From Escherichia coli (GTDB lineage Bacteria; Pseudomonadota; Gammaproteobacteria; Enterobacterales; Enterobacteriaceae): a DNA stretch of 64,000 nt. Position numbers and translations under genes: made by a program. Positions 1 to 10,236 of the stretch are shown here, in pieces (the first letter of the stretch is position 1; the number at the start of each line of letters is the position of its first letter). The stretch lies in the NCBI GenBank assembly GCA_021307345.1, contig CP089930.1, positions 3,162,001 to 3,226,000 on the forward strand, read 5' to 3'. The notes beneath the pieces were generated by a model, which was given only the letters and a program-made list of their open reading frames with translations, was not told the origin of the DNA and did no database searches.

Positions 1-888
1 CCCTTAATGTCGCCGGGCGCCGCGTGGATCATTCGCCGGATCATGGCTGATGAAGCGCAGCCCCTGCCGGACGGCGCCTTGCCGCGCGTTGTACCACTGG
101 CGTGGAAAACAGGAACCAGTTATGGATATCGCGATGCATGGGCGATAGGTGTAAATGCTCGCTATGTGATAGGAATATGGACTGGCAGGCCGGATGGCAC
201 GCCCGTTGTCGGTCAGTTTGGTTTTGCCAGCGCCGTACCGTTGATGAATCAGGTCAATAATATCTTACTGTCACGCAGTGCAAATCTGCCGGAAGATCCG
301 CGCCCGAACTCCGTCACTCGTGGTGTTATCTGTTGGCCAGGTGGGCAGTCTTTGCCCGTGGGTGACAGTAATTGCCGTCGTCGTCTGGCAACCTGGTTAT
401 TGGATGGAAGCCAGCCGCCAACCCTGTTACTGCCAGAGCAAGAAGGGATTAATGGCATCCGCTTTCCCATCTGGCTGGATGAAAATGGCAAACGCGTCGC
501 CGCCGATTGCCCACAGGCGCGACAAGAAATGATGAATGTCTGGCCACTACCGCTGGAACCCTGGCTGCCCGCATCGGAACGCCGTGCCGCACGCTTGCCA
601 GCGGTCTCGACAATTTGCCCACCGTATGGTCACGACGCCCAACTCCCGCTGCAACTGACTGGCATCCGTGATGGCGCCATTATCAAGCGTTTACCTGGTG
701 CGGCGGAAGCGACTTTGCCGGTGCAATCCAGCGGTGGTGCCGGAGAACGCTGGTGGTTTCTGAATGGCGAACCGTTAGCTGAACGTGGGCGCAGTGTGAC
801 TCTGCATTTAACGGAAAAAGGCGATTATCAATTGCTGGTAATGGATGAAGTGGGGCAGGTAGCGACAGTGAGATTTGTTATGCAATAG
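1..888 (+). CDS. pbpC: Penicillin-binding protein 1C, C-terminal part (cut by window edge)
   Basis: This is the 3' end of a bifunctional murein transglycosylase/transpeptidase, about 295 codons of a protein that is about 770 residues long in E. coli. The frame is open to base 1, so the first ATG at 7 is internal. A KTGT motif (nt 106-117, in the context WKTGTSYGYRDAW) is the third active-site motif of the transpeptidase domain and contacts beta-lactams. The remaining ~240 residues form the C-terminal domain typical of PBP1C. The protein is anchored in the inner membrane with its domains in the periplasm. It ends with TAG just before the ndk promoter region. Confidence 0.93.
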   Translation, partial: PLMSPGAAWIIRRIMADEAQPLPDGALPRVVPLAWKTGTSYGYRDAWAIGVNARYVIGIWTGRPDGTPVVGQFGFASAVPLMNQVNNILLSRSANLPEDPRPNSVTRGVICWPGGQSLPVGDSNCRRRLATWLLDGSQPPTLLLPEQEGINGIRFPIWLDENGKRVAADCPQARQEMMNVWPLPLEPWLPASERRAARLPAVSTICPPYGHDAQLPLQLTGIRDGAIIKRLPGAAEATLPVQSSGGAGERWWFLNGEPLAERGRSVTLHLTEKGDYQLLVMDEVGQVATVRFVMQ

Positions 889-1036
889 TCTGTTTCCACC
901 ATGTTTGTTGCTTAAACTAGGTTTATTTTAAAAAAATGTTACCTTCGTCAATGGTCAACGGCTCTGTTGCTCATTATAATCCGCGCCATCTCGTACGCTG
1001 GTACAGACAACAACAGAATAATTTACAGAGGTAAAA

Positions 1037-1468
1037 ATGGCTATTGAACGTACTTTTTCCATCATCAAACCGAACGCGGTAGCAAAAAACGTCATTGGTA
1101 ATATCTTTGCGCGCTTTGAAGCTGCAGGGTTCAAAATTGTCGGCACCAAAATGCTGCACCTGACCGTTGAACAGGCTCGTGGCTTTTATGCTGAACACGA
1201 TGGGAAACCGTTCTTTGATGGTCTGGTTGAGTTCATGACCTCTGGTCCGATCGTCGTTTCCGTGCTGGAAGGTGAAAACGCCGTTCAGCGTCACCGCGAT
1301 CTGCTGGGCGCGACCAACCCGGCGAACGCTCTGGCGGGAACTCTGCGCGCAGACTACGCTGACAGCCTGACCGAAAACGGCACACATGGCTCTGATTCCG
1401 TAGAATCTGCCGCTCGCGAAATCGCCTACTTCTTCGGTGAAGGCGAAGTGTGCCCGCGCACTCGTTAA
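1037..1468 (+). CDS. ndk: Nucleoside diphosphate kinase
   Basis: The protein has 143 residues, the full E. coli length. It transfers the gamma phosphate of ATP to nucleoside diphosphates through a phosphohistidine and so balances NTP and dNTP pools in the cytosol. The catalytic histidine is visible as H117 in ENGTHGSDS, and the N-terminal [11 protein letters not shown] with K11 is the family signature. An AGAGGT ribosome binding site lies just before the ATG. It stands alone between pbpC and rlmN, with a GC-rich hairpin downstream. The large reverse-strand frames over it are codon-bias shadows. Confidence 0.98.
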
Positions 1469-1528
1469 TAATTTCGTAAATGCCGCGTGCAAACGTGGCA
1501 TCCGTGCGCCAGAATTTGTACAATGCAG

Positions 1529-1570
1529 CGCCCCCGGACGAGCAGCCGCTCACCGGGGCGTTTCTTTTTT
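1529..1570 (+). terminator. Hairpin with T-rich tail between ndk and rlmN
   Basis: A GC-rich stem (CGCCCCCGG with a one-base bulge against CCGGGGCG at 1553-1560) is followed by TTTCTTTTTT. It fits an intrinsic terminator for ndk. A TACAAT hexamer at 1518-1523 lies just upstream, so the hairpin may instead lie in the rlmN leader. Confidence 0.6.
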
Positions 1571-1617
1571 CAACCCTCCAGGGGCCATAACGTGTAATAA
1601 CGAGGCCGGAATAGCAT

Positions 1618-2772
1618 ATGTCTGAACAATTAGTCACACCTGAAAACGTCACCACGAAAGATGGAAAAATCAACCTGCTGGATCTCAACCGTCAGCAGAT
1701 GCGGGAGTTTTTTAAAGATTTAGGTGAAAAACCCTTCCGCGCCGATCAGGTGATGAAGTGGATGTATCACTATTGCTGCGACAACTTTGATGAGATGACC
1801 GACATCAACAAAGTGTTGCGTGGCAAACTGAAAGAGGTGGCGGAAATCCGCGCACCGGAAGTGGTTGAAGAACAGCGTTCATCTGACGGCACCATTAAAT
1901 GGGCGATCGCCGTTGGCGATCAGCGCGTCGAAACGGTGTATATCCCGGAAGACGACCGTGCCACGCTCTGCGTCTCTTCGCAGGTGGGGTGTGCGCTGGA
2001 GTGTAAATTCTGTTCCACCGCCCAGCAGGGCTTTAACCGCAACCTGCGGGTGTCGGAAATTATCGGCCAGGTGTGGCGTGCGGCGAAAATCGTCGGCGCA
2101 GCAAAAGTCACCGGTCAGCGTCCGATCACTAACGTAGTGATGATGGGTATGGGCGAGCCGCTGCTCAACCTGAACAATGTCGTTCCGGCGATGGAAATCA
2201 TGCTTGATGATTTCGGTTTTGGCCTGTCTAAACGTCGCGTGACGCTTTCCACTTCCGGTGTAGTTCCGGCGCTGGATAAACTGGGCGATATGATTGACGT
2301 TGCACTGGCAATTTCCCTGCACGCGCCGAACGACGAAATTCGTGACGAAATTGTACCAATCAACAAAAAGTACAATATCGAAACGTTCCTTGCTGCAGTG
2401 CGCCGTTATCTGGAGAAATCCAATGCGAACCAGGGGCGCGTCACTATCGAGTACGTGATGCTTGACCACGTTAACGATGGCACTGAACATGCGCACCAAC
2501 TGGCTGAACTGCTGAAAGATACGCCGTGTAAGATTAACCTGATCCCATGGAACCCGTTCCCCGGCGCGCCGTATGGACGCAGTTCGAACAGCCGTATCGA
2601 CCGTTTCTCAAAAGTGCTGATGAGCTACGGTTTCACCACCATTGTGCGTAAAACTCGTGGTGATGATATCGACGCCGCCTGTGGTCAGCTGGCAGGTGAT
2701 GTCATTGACCGTACTAAACGTACTCTGCGTAAACGGATGCAGGGTGAAGCTATCGACATTAAAACGGTCTGA
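1618..2772 (+). CDS. rlmN: Dual-specificity 23S rRNA (A2503-C2)/tRNA (A37-C2) methyltransferase
   Basis: This radical SAM enzyme of 384 residues (the E. coli length) methylates C2 of adenosine 2503 in 23S rRNA and of A37 in a subset of tRNAs. The radical SAM cluster ligands are visible as C125, C129 and C132 in [13 protein letters not shown], and C118 lies just before them. The resolving cysteine C355 of the family falls in [10 protein letters not shown] near the C-terminus. The MGMGEPLLN segment is the SAM-binding glycine-rich motif. The start at 1618 is preceded by a GAGG-containing sequence. A strong hairpin follows the stop. Confidence 0.98.
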   Translation: MSEQLVTPENVTTKDGKINLLDLNRQQMREFFKDLGEKPFRADQVMKWMYHYCCDNFDEMTDINKVLRGKLKEVAEIRAPEVVEEQRSSDGTIKWAIAVGDQRVETVYIPEDDRATLCVSSQVGCALECKFCSTAQQGFNRNLRVSEIIGQVWRAAKIVGAAKVTGQRPITNVVMMGMGEPLLNLNNVVPAMEIMLDDFGFGLSKRRVTLSTSGVVPALDKLGDMIDVALAISLHAPNDEIRDEIVPINKKYNIETFLAAVRRYLEKSNANQGRVTIEYVMLDHVNDGTEHAHQLAELLKDTPCKINLIPWNPFPGAPYGRSSNSRIDRFSKVLMSYGFTTIVRKTRGDDIDAACGQLAGDVIDRTKRTLRKRMQGEAIDIKTV

Positions 2773-2778
2773 TAGTTA

Positions 2779-2818
2779 TTACGCCACGGTTACTTTATGT
2801 ACCGTGGCGTAATGTTTT
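2779..2818 (+). terminator. Intrinsic terminator after rlmN
   Basis: A perfect 12-bp stem (TTACGCCACGGT at 2779-2790 with ACCGTGGCGTAA at 2801-2812) has a 10-base loop and is followed by TGTTTTAT. The T-run is short but correctly placed for rlmN. Confidence 0.75.
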
Positions 2819-3056
2819 ATGAATGTAGCATTAAGTTGCAATTGTCTGATCAATATTAACGGTGCGTTTTTGCTGACTTTAAGGCAGTATGTAACGATGC
2901 AACAGTAAGTTAGCTTTGATTCATGTGGGCTTTGTCACGAGCACACAGACAGTCTTATACTGTATGATAAAGGTTAACTTTACGGATGTTTCGCGGTGTG
3001 GGTGGGCGTGATGGTTCACCGGCATCCCAATTCTCTTTTAAACGTACCTGCAGCGA

Positions 3057-4064
3057 ATGAATACTGAAGCCACGCACGACCAAAATGAAGCACTTACCAC
3101 CGGCGCTCGCTTGCGTAATGCCCGTGAACAACTTGGACTTAGCCAGCAAGCCGTTGCCGAACGACTTTGTTTGAAGGTTTCCACGGTACGCGACATTGAA
3201 GAAGATAAGGCGCCAGCCGATCTTGCTTCAACATTCTTGCGCGGGTATATCCGCTCTTATGCGCGTCTGGTTCATATTCCGGAAGAAGAACTGCTGCCGG
3301 GACTGGAAAAGCAGGCACCACTGCGGGCGGCAAAAGTTGCGCCAATGCAGAGTTTTTCCCTCGGCAAACGCCGCAAAAAACGCGATGGCTGGCTGATGAC
3401 TTTCACCTGGCTGGTGCTGTTTGTGGTGATTGGCCTGAGCGGCGCCTGGTGGTGGCAGGATCACAAAGCCCAGCAGGAAGAGATCAGCACTATGGCTGAT
3501 CAATCCACTGCGGAGCTGAATAATAACCAGAGCCAGAGTGTACCGTTAGATACGTCTGCTACCGAAACCCAGACGACTACATCGCCTGCGGCTGTAGATA
3601 CCACCGCCACGAACACGCAAACGCCAGCCGTGACGACGCCAGCACCCGCTGTAGCGCCGCAGCAGGACGCAGTTGTTCCTCCTTCACAGGCAAATGTTGA
3701 TATCGCGGCTACTACACCAGCGGCTCCGGTCGCAACAACAACGCCAGATGGCGCAGCGCCGTTGCCAATCGATCAGGCTGGCGTGACCACTCCAGCGGCT
3801 GATCCTAATGCGCTGGTGATGAACTTTACTGCTGATTGCTGGCTGGAAGTCACCGATTCTACCGGCAAAAAACTGTTTAGCGGGATGCAGCGTAAAGGCG
3901 GTAATTTGAATTTAAGCGGTCAGGCACCGTATAAACTGAAAATTGGTGCCCCAGCTGCAGTGCAGATCCAGTATCAAGGGAAACCTGTCGATCTGAGTCG
4001 TTTTATCAGAACTAACCAGGTTGCGCGTCTGACCCTCAATGCCGAACAATCACCGGCGCAGTAA
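3057..4064 (+). CDS. rodZ: Cytoskeleton protein RodZ
   Basis: RodZ is an inner membrane protein that links MreB to the elongation machinery and sets rod shape. Its 335 residues show the expected order. First comes a cytoplasmic helix-turn-helix domain (about 18-85, [22 protein letters not shown]) that binds MreB. A basic stretch (GKRRKKR) precedes one membrane segment (about 112-132, [16 protein letters not shown]). A periplasmic linker very rich in Thr, Pro and Ala follows, then a C-terminal beta domain (from about 250). E. coli K-12 RodZ is about two residues longer; the linker length varies. ispG follows 26 bp downstream and is probably cotranscribed. Confidence 0.96.
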   Translation: MNTEATHDQNEALTTGARLRNAREQLGLSQQAVAERLCLKVSTVRDIEEDKAPADLASTFLRGYIRSYARLVHIPEEELLPGLEKQAPLRAAKVAPMQSFSLGKRRKKRDGWLMTFTWLVLFVVIGLSGAWWWQDHKAQQEEISTMADQSTAELNNNQSQSVPLDTSATETQTTTSPAAVDTTATNTQTPAVTTPAPAVAPQQDAVVPPSQANVDIAATTPAAPVATTTPDGAAPLPIDQAGVTTPAADPNALVMNFTADCWLEVTDSTGKKLFSGMQRKGGNLNLSGQAPYKLKIGAPAAVQIQYQGKPVDLSRFIRTNQVARLTLNAEQSPAQ

Positions 4065-4090
4065 CAGACGGGTAACGCGGGAGATTTTTC

Positions 4091-5209
4091 ATGCATAACC
4101 AGGCTCCAATTCAACGTAGAAAATCAACACGTATTTACGTTGGGAATGTGCCGATTGGCGATGGTGCACCCATCGCCGTACAGTCCATGACCAATACGCG
4201 TACGACAGACGTCGAAGCTACGGTCAATCAAATTAAGGCGCTGGAACGTGTCGGCGCTGATATCGTTCGCGTCTCTGTACCGACGATGGACGCGGCAGAA
4301 GCGTTCAAGCTCATCAAGCAGCAGGTTAACGTGCCGCTGGTAGCCGACATCCACTTCGACTATCGCATTGCGCTGAAAGTAGCGGAATACGGTGTTGACT
4401 GTCTGCGCATTAACCCTGGCAATATCGGTAATGAAGAACGCATTCGCATGGTGGTTGACTGTGCGCGCGATAAAAACATTCCGATTCGTATTGGTGTTAA
4501 CGCCGGATCGCTGGAAAAAGATCTGCAAGAAAAGTATGGCGAACCGACGCCGCAGGCGCTGCTGGAATCTGCCATGCGCCATGTTGATCATCTCGATCGT
4601 CTGAACTTTGATCAATTCAAGGTCAGCGTGAAAGCGTCTGACGTTTTCCTCGCCGTTGAGTCTTATCGTCTGCTGGCAAAACAGATCGATCAGCCGCTGC
4701 ACCTGGGGATCACCGAAGCCGGTGGCGCACGCAGCGGGGCGGTGAAATCGGCTATTGGTTTAGGTCTGCTGTTGTCGGAAGGTATTGGCGACACACTGCG
4801 CGTCTCGCTGGCGGCTGATCCGGTCGAAGAGATCAAAGTCGGTTTTGATATTTTGAAATCGCTGCGCATCCGTTCGCGCGGCATCAACTTCATCGCCTGC
4901 CCGACCTGCTCGCGTCAGGAATTTGACGTTATCGGTACGGTTAACGCGCTGGAGCAACGTCTGGAAGATATCATTACCCCGATGGACGTTTCGATTATTG
5001 GCTGCGTGGTGAATGGCCCGGGCGAGGCGCTGGTTTCTACGCTTGGCGTTACGGGCGGCAACAAGAAAAGCGGCCTCTATGAAGATGGCGTGCGCAAAGA
5101 CCGTCTGGACAACAACGACATGATCGACCAGCTGGAAGCACGCATTCGTGCGAAAGCCAGCCAACTGGACGAAGCGCGTCGAATTGACGTTCAGCAGGTT
5201 GAAAAATAA
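4091..5209 (+). CDS. ispG: 4-hydroxy-3-methylbut-2-enyl diphosphate synthase (flavodoxin)
   Basis: IspG (GcpE) catalyses the penultimate step of the MEP isoprenoid pathway. It opens the cyclodiphosphate ring of MEcPP to HMBPP with a [4Fe-4S] cluster. The protein is 372 residues, the E. coli length. The N-terminal half is a TIM barrel ([20 protein letters not shown]). The C-terminal half carries the cluster ligands: two cysteines in CPTCSRQ and one in GCVVNGPGE, where the glutamate is the catalytic acid. It lies in the rodZ-ispG-hisS-yfgM-bamB-der series. Confidence 0.98.
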
Positions 5210-5218
5210 TAACGTGAT

Positions 5219-5237
5219 GGGAAGCGCCTCGCTTCCC
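5219..5237 (+). terminator. Hairpin between ispG and hisS
   Basis: GGGAAGCG pairs with CGCTTCCC across a 3-base loop just after ispG. No T-run follows, so it is more likely an RNA 3'-end stabiliser or attenuating structure than a full terminator. Confidence 0.4.
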
Positions 5238-5319
5238 GTGTATGATTGAACCCGCATGGCTCCCGAAACATTGAGGGAAGCGTTGAGGGTTCATTTTTAT
5301 ATTCAGAAAGAGAATAAAC

Positions 5320-6594
5320 GTGGCAAAAAACATTCAAGCCATTCGCGGCATGAACGATTACCTGCCTGGCGAAACGGCCATCTGGCAGCGCATTGAAGGC
5401 ACACTGAAAAACGTGCTCGGCAGCTACGGTTACAGTGAAATCCGCTTGCCGATTGTAGAGCAGACCCCGCTATTCAAACGTGCGATTGGTGAAGTCACCG
5501 ACGTGGTTGAAAAAGAGATGTACACCTTTGAGGATCGCAATGGCGACAGCCTGACTTTGCGCCCTGAAGGGACGGCGGGCTGTGTACGCGCCGGCATCGA
5601 GCATGGTCTTCTGTACAATCAGGAACAGCGTCTGTGGTATATCGGGCCGATGTTCCGTCACGAGCGTCCGCAGAAAGGGCGTTATCGTCAGTTCCATCAG
5701 TTGGGGTGCGAAGTTTTCGGTCTGCAAGGCCCCGATATCGACGCCGAACTGATTATGCTCACTGCCCGCTGGTGGCGCGCGCTGGGTATCTCCGAACACG
5801 TAACTCTTGAGCTGAACTCTATCGGTTCGCTGGAAGCACGTGCCAATTACCGCGATGCGCTGGTTGCGTTCCTTGAACAGCATAAAGAAAAACTGGACGA
5901 AGACTGCAAACGTCGCATGTATACCAACCCGCTGCGTGTGCTGGATTCTAAAAATCCGGAAGTGCAGGCGCTTCTCAACGACGCTCCGGCGTTGGGCGAT
6001 TATCTGGATGAGGAGTCTCGCGAGCATTTTGACGGTTTGTGCAAACTGCTTGAGAGCGCAGGTATTGCCTATACCGTAAACCAGCGTCTGGTGCGTGGTC
6101 TGGATTACTACAATCGTACCGTTTTCGAATGGGTCACTAACAGCCTCGGTTCCCAGGGCACCGTGTGCGCAGGCGGTCGTTATGACGGTCTTGTGGAACA
6201 ACTGGGCGGTCGCGCCACACCGGCAGTCGGTTTTGCGATGGGCCTGGAACGTTTGGTGTTGTTAGTTCAGGCAGTTAATCCGGAATTTAAAGCCGATCCT
6301 GTTGTCGATATATACCTGGTGGCTTCGGGTACTGATACACAATCTGCGGCTATGGCATTAGCAGAGCGTCTGCGTGATGAATTACCGGGCGTGAAACTGA
6401 TGACCAACCACGGCGGCGGCAACTTTAAGAAACAGTTTGCCCGCGCTGATAAATGGGGTGCCCGCGTTGCTGTGGTGCTGGGTGAGTCCGAAGTGGCTAA
6501 TGGTACGGCAGTAGTGAAGGATTTGCGCTCTGGTGAGCAAACGGCAGTTGCGCAGGATAGCGTAGCCGCGCATTTGCACACGTTACTGGGTTAA
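5320..6594 (+). CDS. hisS: Histidine--tRNA ligase
   Basis: This class II aminoacyl-tRNA synthetase of 424 residues charges tRNA-His. Class II motif 2 is visible as [17 protein letters not shown]. The histidine-specific signatures [15 protein letters not shown] and [14 protein letters not shown] are present. The last ~100 residues form the anticodon-binding domain. The start GTGGCAAAAAAC at 5320 is a GTG codon preceded by AGAGAATAA and matches the known N-terminus AKNIQAIRG after Met removal. yfgM begins 17 bp downstream. Confidence 0.98.
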   Translation: MAKNIQAIRGMNDYLPGETAIWQRIEGTLKNVLGSYGYSEIRLPIVEQTPLFKRAIGEVTDVVEKEMYTFEDRNGDSLTLRPEGTAGCVRAGIEHGLLYNQEQRLWYIGPMFRHERPQKGRYRQFHQLGCEVFGLQGPDIDAELIMLTARWWRALGISEHVTLELNSIGSLEARANYRDALVAFLEQHKEKLDEDCKRRMYTNPLRVLDSKNPEVQALLNDAPALGDYLDEESREHFDGLCKLLESAGIAYTVNQRLVRGLDYYNRTVFEWVTNSLGSQGTVCAGGRYDGLVEQLGGRATPAVGFAMGLERLVLLVQAVNPEFKADPVVDIYLVASGTDTQSAAMALAERLRDELPGVKLMTNHGGGNFKKQFARADKWGARVAVVLGESEVANGTAVVKDLRSGEQTAVAQDSVAAHLHTLLG

Positions 6595-6611
6595 GGAAGG
6601 AGAAGGACAGC

Positions 6612-7232
6612 GTGGAAATTTACGAGAACGAAAACGACCAGGTTGAAGCGGTTAAACGCTTTTTTGCTGAAAATGGCAAGGCACTGGCTGTTGGGGTGAT
6701 TTTAGGCGTTGGCGCACTGATTGGCTGGCGCTACTGGAACAGCCATCAGGTTGAGTCTGCACGCTCCGCTTCTCTTGCCTATCAAAATGCGGTTACCGCA
6801 GTTAGCGAAGGCAAACCTGACAGCATCCCGGCGGCGGAAAAATTCGCTGCTGAAAATAAAAATACTTACGGCGCGCTGGCTTCTTTGGAACTTGCGCAGC
6901 AATTTGTTGACAAAAATGAACTAGAGAAAGCCGCCGCTCAATTGCAACAAGGGTTGGCGGACACGAGCGATGAAAATCTCAAAGCCGTGATAAATCTGCG
7001 TCTTGCCCGAGTTCAGGTGCAGCTCAAGCAGACTGATGCCGCGCTGAAAACCCTCGATACCATTAAAGGTGAAGGTTGGGCTGCTATTGTTGCCGACTTG
7101 CGTGGTGAAGCATTACTGAGCAAAGGTGATAAGCAAGGTGCGCGTAGTGCGTGGGAAGCAGGCGTGAAAAGCGATGTGACCCCGGCACTGAGTGAAATGA
7201 TGCAGATGAAAATTAATAATTTGTCCATCTGA
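6612..7232 (+). CDS. yfgM: Ancillary SecYEG translocon subunit / periplasmic chaperone YfgM
   Basis: YfgM is a single-span inner membrane protein that interacts with PpiD and SecYEG and helps periplasmic proteins fold. The 206-residue protein has a short cytoplasmic N-terminus, one membrane segment (about 21-40, GKALAVGVILGVGALIGW) and a periplasmic tetratricopeptide-like region of helical repeats (LASLELAQQFVDKNELEKAA and onward). The start is GTG at 6612 behind an AAGGAGAAGGA ribosome binding site. bamB starts 10 bp after its stop, so the two are translated from one mRNA. Confidence 0.96.
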   Translation: MEIYENENDQVEAVKRFFAENGKALAVGVILGVGALIGWRYWNSHQVESARSASLAYQNAVTAVSEGKPDSIPAAEKFAAENKNTYGALASLELAQQFVDKNELEKAAAQLQQGLADTSDENLKAVINLRLARVQVQLKQTDAALKTLDTIKGEGWAAIVADLRGEALLSKGDKQGARSAWEAGVKSDVTPALSEMMQMKINNLSI

Positions 7233-7242
7233 GAGGGACCCG

Positions 7243-8421
7243 ATGCAATTGCGTAAATTACTGCTGCCAGGAGTGCTTTCCGTTACCCTTTTAAGCGGCT
7301 GTTCGCTGTTTAACAGTGAAGAAGATGTGGTCAAGATGTCCCCATTGCCGACCGTTGAAAACCAGTTTACGCCGACCACGGCGTGGAGCACTTCCGTTGG
7401 TAGCGGCATTGGTAACTTCTACTCTAATCTTCATCCGGCACTGGCGGATAACGTTGTCTATGCAGCCGATCGCGCTGGTTTGGTAAAGGCGATGAATGCG
7501 GATGACGGTAAAGAAATCTGGTCTGTCAGCCTGGCTGAAAAAGATGGCTGGTTATCTAAAGAGCCGGCATTACTTTCCGGCGGCGTGACCGTCGCAGGTG
7601 GTCATGTCTATATTGGCAGCGAAAAAGCGCAGGTTTACGCGCTGAACACCAGCGATGGTACTGTGGCATGGCAAACCAAAGTAGCGGGTGAAGCACTTTC
7701 TCGCCCGGTGGTCAGCGATGGTCTGGTGTTGATTCACACCAGCAACGGCCAGTTGCAGGCGCTGAACGAAGCTGATGGCGCTGTTAAATGGACCGTTAAC
7801 CTTGATATGCCTTCGCTCTCTCTGCGTGGCGAGTCTGCGCCAGCAACCGCATTTGGTGCGGCAGTCGTTGGTGGCGATAATGGTCGCGTCAGTGCTGTGT
7901 TGATGCAGCAGGGACAGATGATTTGGCAACAGCGTATCTCCCAGGCGACGGGTTCTACCGAAATTGACCGTCTGAGCGATGTTGATACTACGCCTGTAGT
8001 TGTGAACGGTGTTGTTTTCGCGCTGGCCTATAATGGTAACCTGACGGCGCTTGATTTGCGCAGTGGTCAGATTATGTGGAAACGCGAACTGGGCTCGGTG
8101 AATGATTTCATCGTTGACGGTAACCGTATCTATCTGGTTGATCAAAATGACCGGGTAATGGCGTTGACCATCGATGGTGGCGTGACGCTGTGGACACAAA
8201 GCGATCTGCTGCACCGCCTGCTGACTTCCCCGGTGTTGTATAATGGCAACCTGGTGGTGGGTGATAGCGAAGGTTATCTGCACTGGATTAATGTGGAAGA
8301 TGGACGTTTCGTTGCCCAACAAAAAGTTGATAGCTCTGGTTTCCAGACTGACCCGGTTGCCGCTGATGGCAAACTGCTGATCCAGGCAAAAGACGGAACC
8401 GTGTACTCCATTACACGTTAA
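7243..8421 (+). CDS. bamB: Outer membrane protein assembly factor BamB (lipoprotein)
   Basis: BamB is the beta-propeller lipoprotein of the BAM complex that inserts beta-barrel proteins into the outer membrane. The 392 residues begin with a lipoprotein signal peptide ending in a lipobox (LLSGC, C20 lipidated). The mature protein is made of eight PQQ-like blades, visible as repeated units such as ALNTSDGTVAWQTKV and ALDLRSGQIMWKREL. A strong hairpin terminator follows the stop. The bamC partner lies in this same window at about 53.7 kb. Confidence 0.97.
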   Translation: MQLRKLLLPGVLSVTLLSGCSLFNSEEDVVKMSPLPTVENQFTPTTAWSTSVGSGIGNFYSNLHPALADNVVYAADRAGLVKAMNADDGKEIWSVSLAEKDGWLSKEPALLSGGVTVAGGHVYIGSEKAQVYALNTSDGTVAWQTKVAGEALSRPVVSDGLVLIHTSNGQLQALNEADGAVKWTVNLDMPSLSLRGESAPATAFGAAVVGGDNGRVSAVLMQQGQMIWQQRISQATGSTEIDRLSDVDTTPVVVNGVVFALAYNGNLTALDLRSGQIMWKRELGSVNDFIVDGNRIYLVDQNDRVMALTIDGGVTLWTQSDLLHRLLTSPVLYNGNLVVGDSEGYLHWINVEDGRFVAQQKVDSSGFQTDPVAADGKLLIQAKDGTVYSITR

Positions 8422-8441
8422 TCGTCTCTGTCGTTCACTTT

Positions 8442-8478
8442 GAAAACGGCTCCTGGACAGGAGCCGTTTTCCTGTTTT
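8442..8478 (+). terminator. Intrinsic terminator after bamB
   Basis: A perfect 12-bp stem (GAAAACGGCTCC at 8442-8453, GGAGCCGTTTTC at 8460-8471) has a 6-base loop and is followed by CTGTTTTTA. Confidence 0.85.
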
Positions 8479-8538
8479 TAACAACGACGCGAAAATAGCG
8501 TGCGTTGTCTGATGATTTATAAAAATGAGGCTTTAAAC

Positions 8539-10011
8539 ATGGTACCTGTGGTCGCGCTTGTCGGGCGCCCTAACGTAGGAAAATCCACGTTATTTAACCG
8601 TCTAACTCGCACCCGAGATGCGCTGGTTGCGGATTTCCCGGGTCTGACTCGTGACCGTAAGTACGGTCGTGCAGAAATTGAAGGCCGCGAGTTTATCTGT
8701 ATTGATACCGGCGGGATTGACGGTACAGAAGACGGTGTAGAAACCCGCATGGCGGAACAATCGCTGCTGGCGATTGAAGAGGCGGACGTCGTACTGTTTA
8801 TGGTCGATGCGCGCGCGGGTCTGATGCCTGCGGATGAAGCCATTGCCAAACATTTGCGTTCCCGTGAAAAGCCAACCTTCCTGGTGGCGAACAAAACCGA
8901 TGGACTGGACCCGGATCAAGCAATTGTTGATTTTTATTCACTTGGTTTAGGTGAAATTTACCCAATTGCCGCTTCGCATGGTCGTGGCGTATTAAGTCTG
9001 CTGGAGCACGTGCTGCTGCCGTGGATGGAAGATCTCGCACCGCAAGAAGAAGTCGACGAAGACGCTGAATACTGGGCGCAATTTGAAGCGGAAGAGAACG
9101 GTGAAGAAGAAGAGGAAGACGACTTCGACCCGCAAAGTCTGCCGATCAAACTGGCGATTGTGGGTCGTCCAAACGTCGGTAAGTCTACACTCACTAACCG
9201 TATCCTGGGTGAAGAGCGCGTCGTGGTTTACGACATGCCAGGCACGACGCGTGACAGTATCTACATTCCGATGGAACGTGACGGACGTGAGTATGTACTC
9301 ATTGATACTGCGGGCGTGCGTAAACGCGGAAAAATTACTGATGCGGTAGAGAAGTTCTCGGTAATCAAAACATTGCAGGCGATTGAAGATGCCAACGTTG
9401 TGATGTTGGTGATTGACGCACGCGAAGGTATTTCCGATCAGGATCTCTCCCTGCTTGGTTTTATTCTCAATAGCGGGCGCTCACTTGTGATTGTGGTGAA
9501 CAAGTGGGACGGCCTGAGCCAGGAAGTGAAAGAGCAGGTGAAAGAGACGCTGGACTTCCGTCTGGGCTTTATCGACTTCGCCCGTGTGCATTTTATTTCT
9601 GCATTGCACGGTAGCGGTGTTGGTAACCTGTTTGAATCAGTACGTGAAGCGTATGACAGCTCCACCCGTCGTGTGGGGACCTCTATGCTGACGCGCATCA
9701 TGACGATGGCTGTTGAAGATCACCAACCGCCGCTGGTTCGCGGGCGTCGTGTGAAACTGAAATATGCCCACGCCGGTGGTTACAACCCGCCGATTGTGGT
9801 GATTCACGGCAACCAGGTGAAAGACCTGCCTGACTCGTACAAACGTTACCTGATGAACTACTTCCGCAAATCTCTGGACGTGATGGGTACGCCGATTCGT
9901 ATTCAGTTCAAAGAAGGGGAAAACCCGTATGCGAACAAGCGTAACACTCTGACGCCGACCCAGATGCGTAAACGTAAGCGTCTGATGAAGCACATTAAGA
10001 AAAGCAAATAG
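8539..10011 (+). CDS. der: Ribosome biogenesis GTPase Der (EngA)
   Basis: Der is an essential GTPase with two tandem G domains and a KH-like C-terminal domain; it acts in 50S subunit maturation. Starting at the ATG at 8539 gives 490 residues, the E. coli length, with N-terminus [17 protein letters not shown]. The first P-loop (GRPNVGKS) is near residue 8. The second identical one is near residue 208, after an acidic linker rich in Glu and Asp. Each domain also has its own DxxG and NKxD motifs (NKTD, NKWD). A GAGG ribosome binding site precedes this ATG; an in-frame upstream ATG at 8500 is rejected. The mobile element lies directly downstream. Confidence 0.97.
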   Translation: MVPVVALVGRPNVGKSTLFNRLTRTRDALVADFPGLTRDRKYGRAEIEGREFICIDTGGIDGTEDGVETRMAEQSLLAIEEADVVLFMVDARAGLMPADEAIAKHLRSREKPTFLVANKTDGLDPDQAIVDFYSLGLGEIYPIAASHGRGVLSLLEHVLLPWMEDLAPQEEVDEDAEYWAQFEAEENGEEEEEDDFDPQSLPIKLAIVGRPNVGKSTLTNRILGEERVVVYDMPGTTRDSIYIPMERDGREYVLIDTAGVRKRGKITDAVEKFSVIKTLQAIEDANVVMLVIDAREGISDQDLSLLGFILNSGRSLVIVVNKWDGLSQEVKEQVKETLDFRLGFIDFARVHFISALHGSGVGNLFESVREAYDSSTRRVGTSMLTRIMTMAVEDHQPPLVRGRRVKLKYAHAGGYNPPIVVIHGNQVKDLPDSYKRYLMNYFRKSLDVMGTPIRIQFKEGENPYANKRNTLTPTQMRKRKRLMKHIKKSK

Positions 10012-10050
10012 CGAATCTTCACGATTCACTAAACACTACAAAACTTTATA

Positions 10051-10076
10051 AGCCCGCATGTTGCGGGCTTTTTTAT
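10051..10076 (+). terminator. Intrinsic terminator after der
   Basis: AGCCCGCA (10051-10058) pairs with TGCGGGCT (10062-10069) across a 3-base loop and is followed by TTTTTTATT. It marks the end of the core block before the integrated element. Confidence 0.92.
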
Positions 10077-10117
10077 TATCACTAGTTGTCATAACAGTTC
10101 ATAAAGATGCAAGATAT

Positions 10118-10140
10118 TGTGTACACAAAAGTGTGCCCAA
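10118..10140 (+). repeat. Candidate left attachment repeat
   Basis: TGTGTACACA, three unlike bases, then GTGTGCCCAA. The counterpart at 19499-19521 has the same first 10 bases and GTGTACCCAA. Position immediately outside the integrase gene fits an attachment or integrase-binding site. The cleavage core cannot be fixed from this sequence alone. Confidence 0.45.
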
Positions 10141-10157
10141 AGAGAGGTTCTTGTGGT

Positions 10158-10192
10158 TTGGGTACACGGTGTTAGAAATTGGGTACACGGTG
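10158..10192 (+). promoter_or_regulatory. Two 14-bp direct repeats upstream of the integrase
   Basis: TTGGGTACACGGTG occurs exactly twice, at 10158-10171 and 10179-10192. The starts are 21 bp apart, two helical turns, so bound proteins would lie on one face of the DNA. The inverted form of the core (TGTACCCAA) is in the right end repeat at 19513-19521. This is the pattern of arm-type integrase or AlpA/excisionase binding sites. Confidence 0.55.
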
Positions 10193-10236
10193 ACGATGGC
10201 TTTGCGTACCCGATGTAACGTATTCAGGTGTTCGTA

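Noticed and set aside
7570-8484. 304-codon minus-strand frame over bamB
   Set aside because: Mirror of bamB codon usage with no recognisable domain or start signal.
10070-10120. tRNA gene as integration target
   Set aside because: No cloverleaf or CCA-type 3' end is visible by eye between der and the integrase; the insertion seems intergenic.
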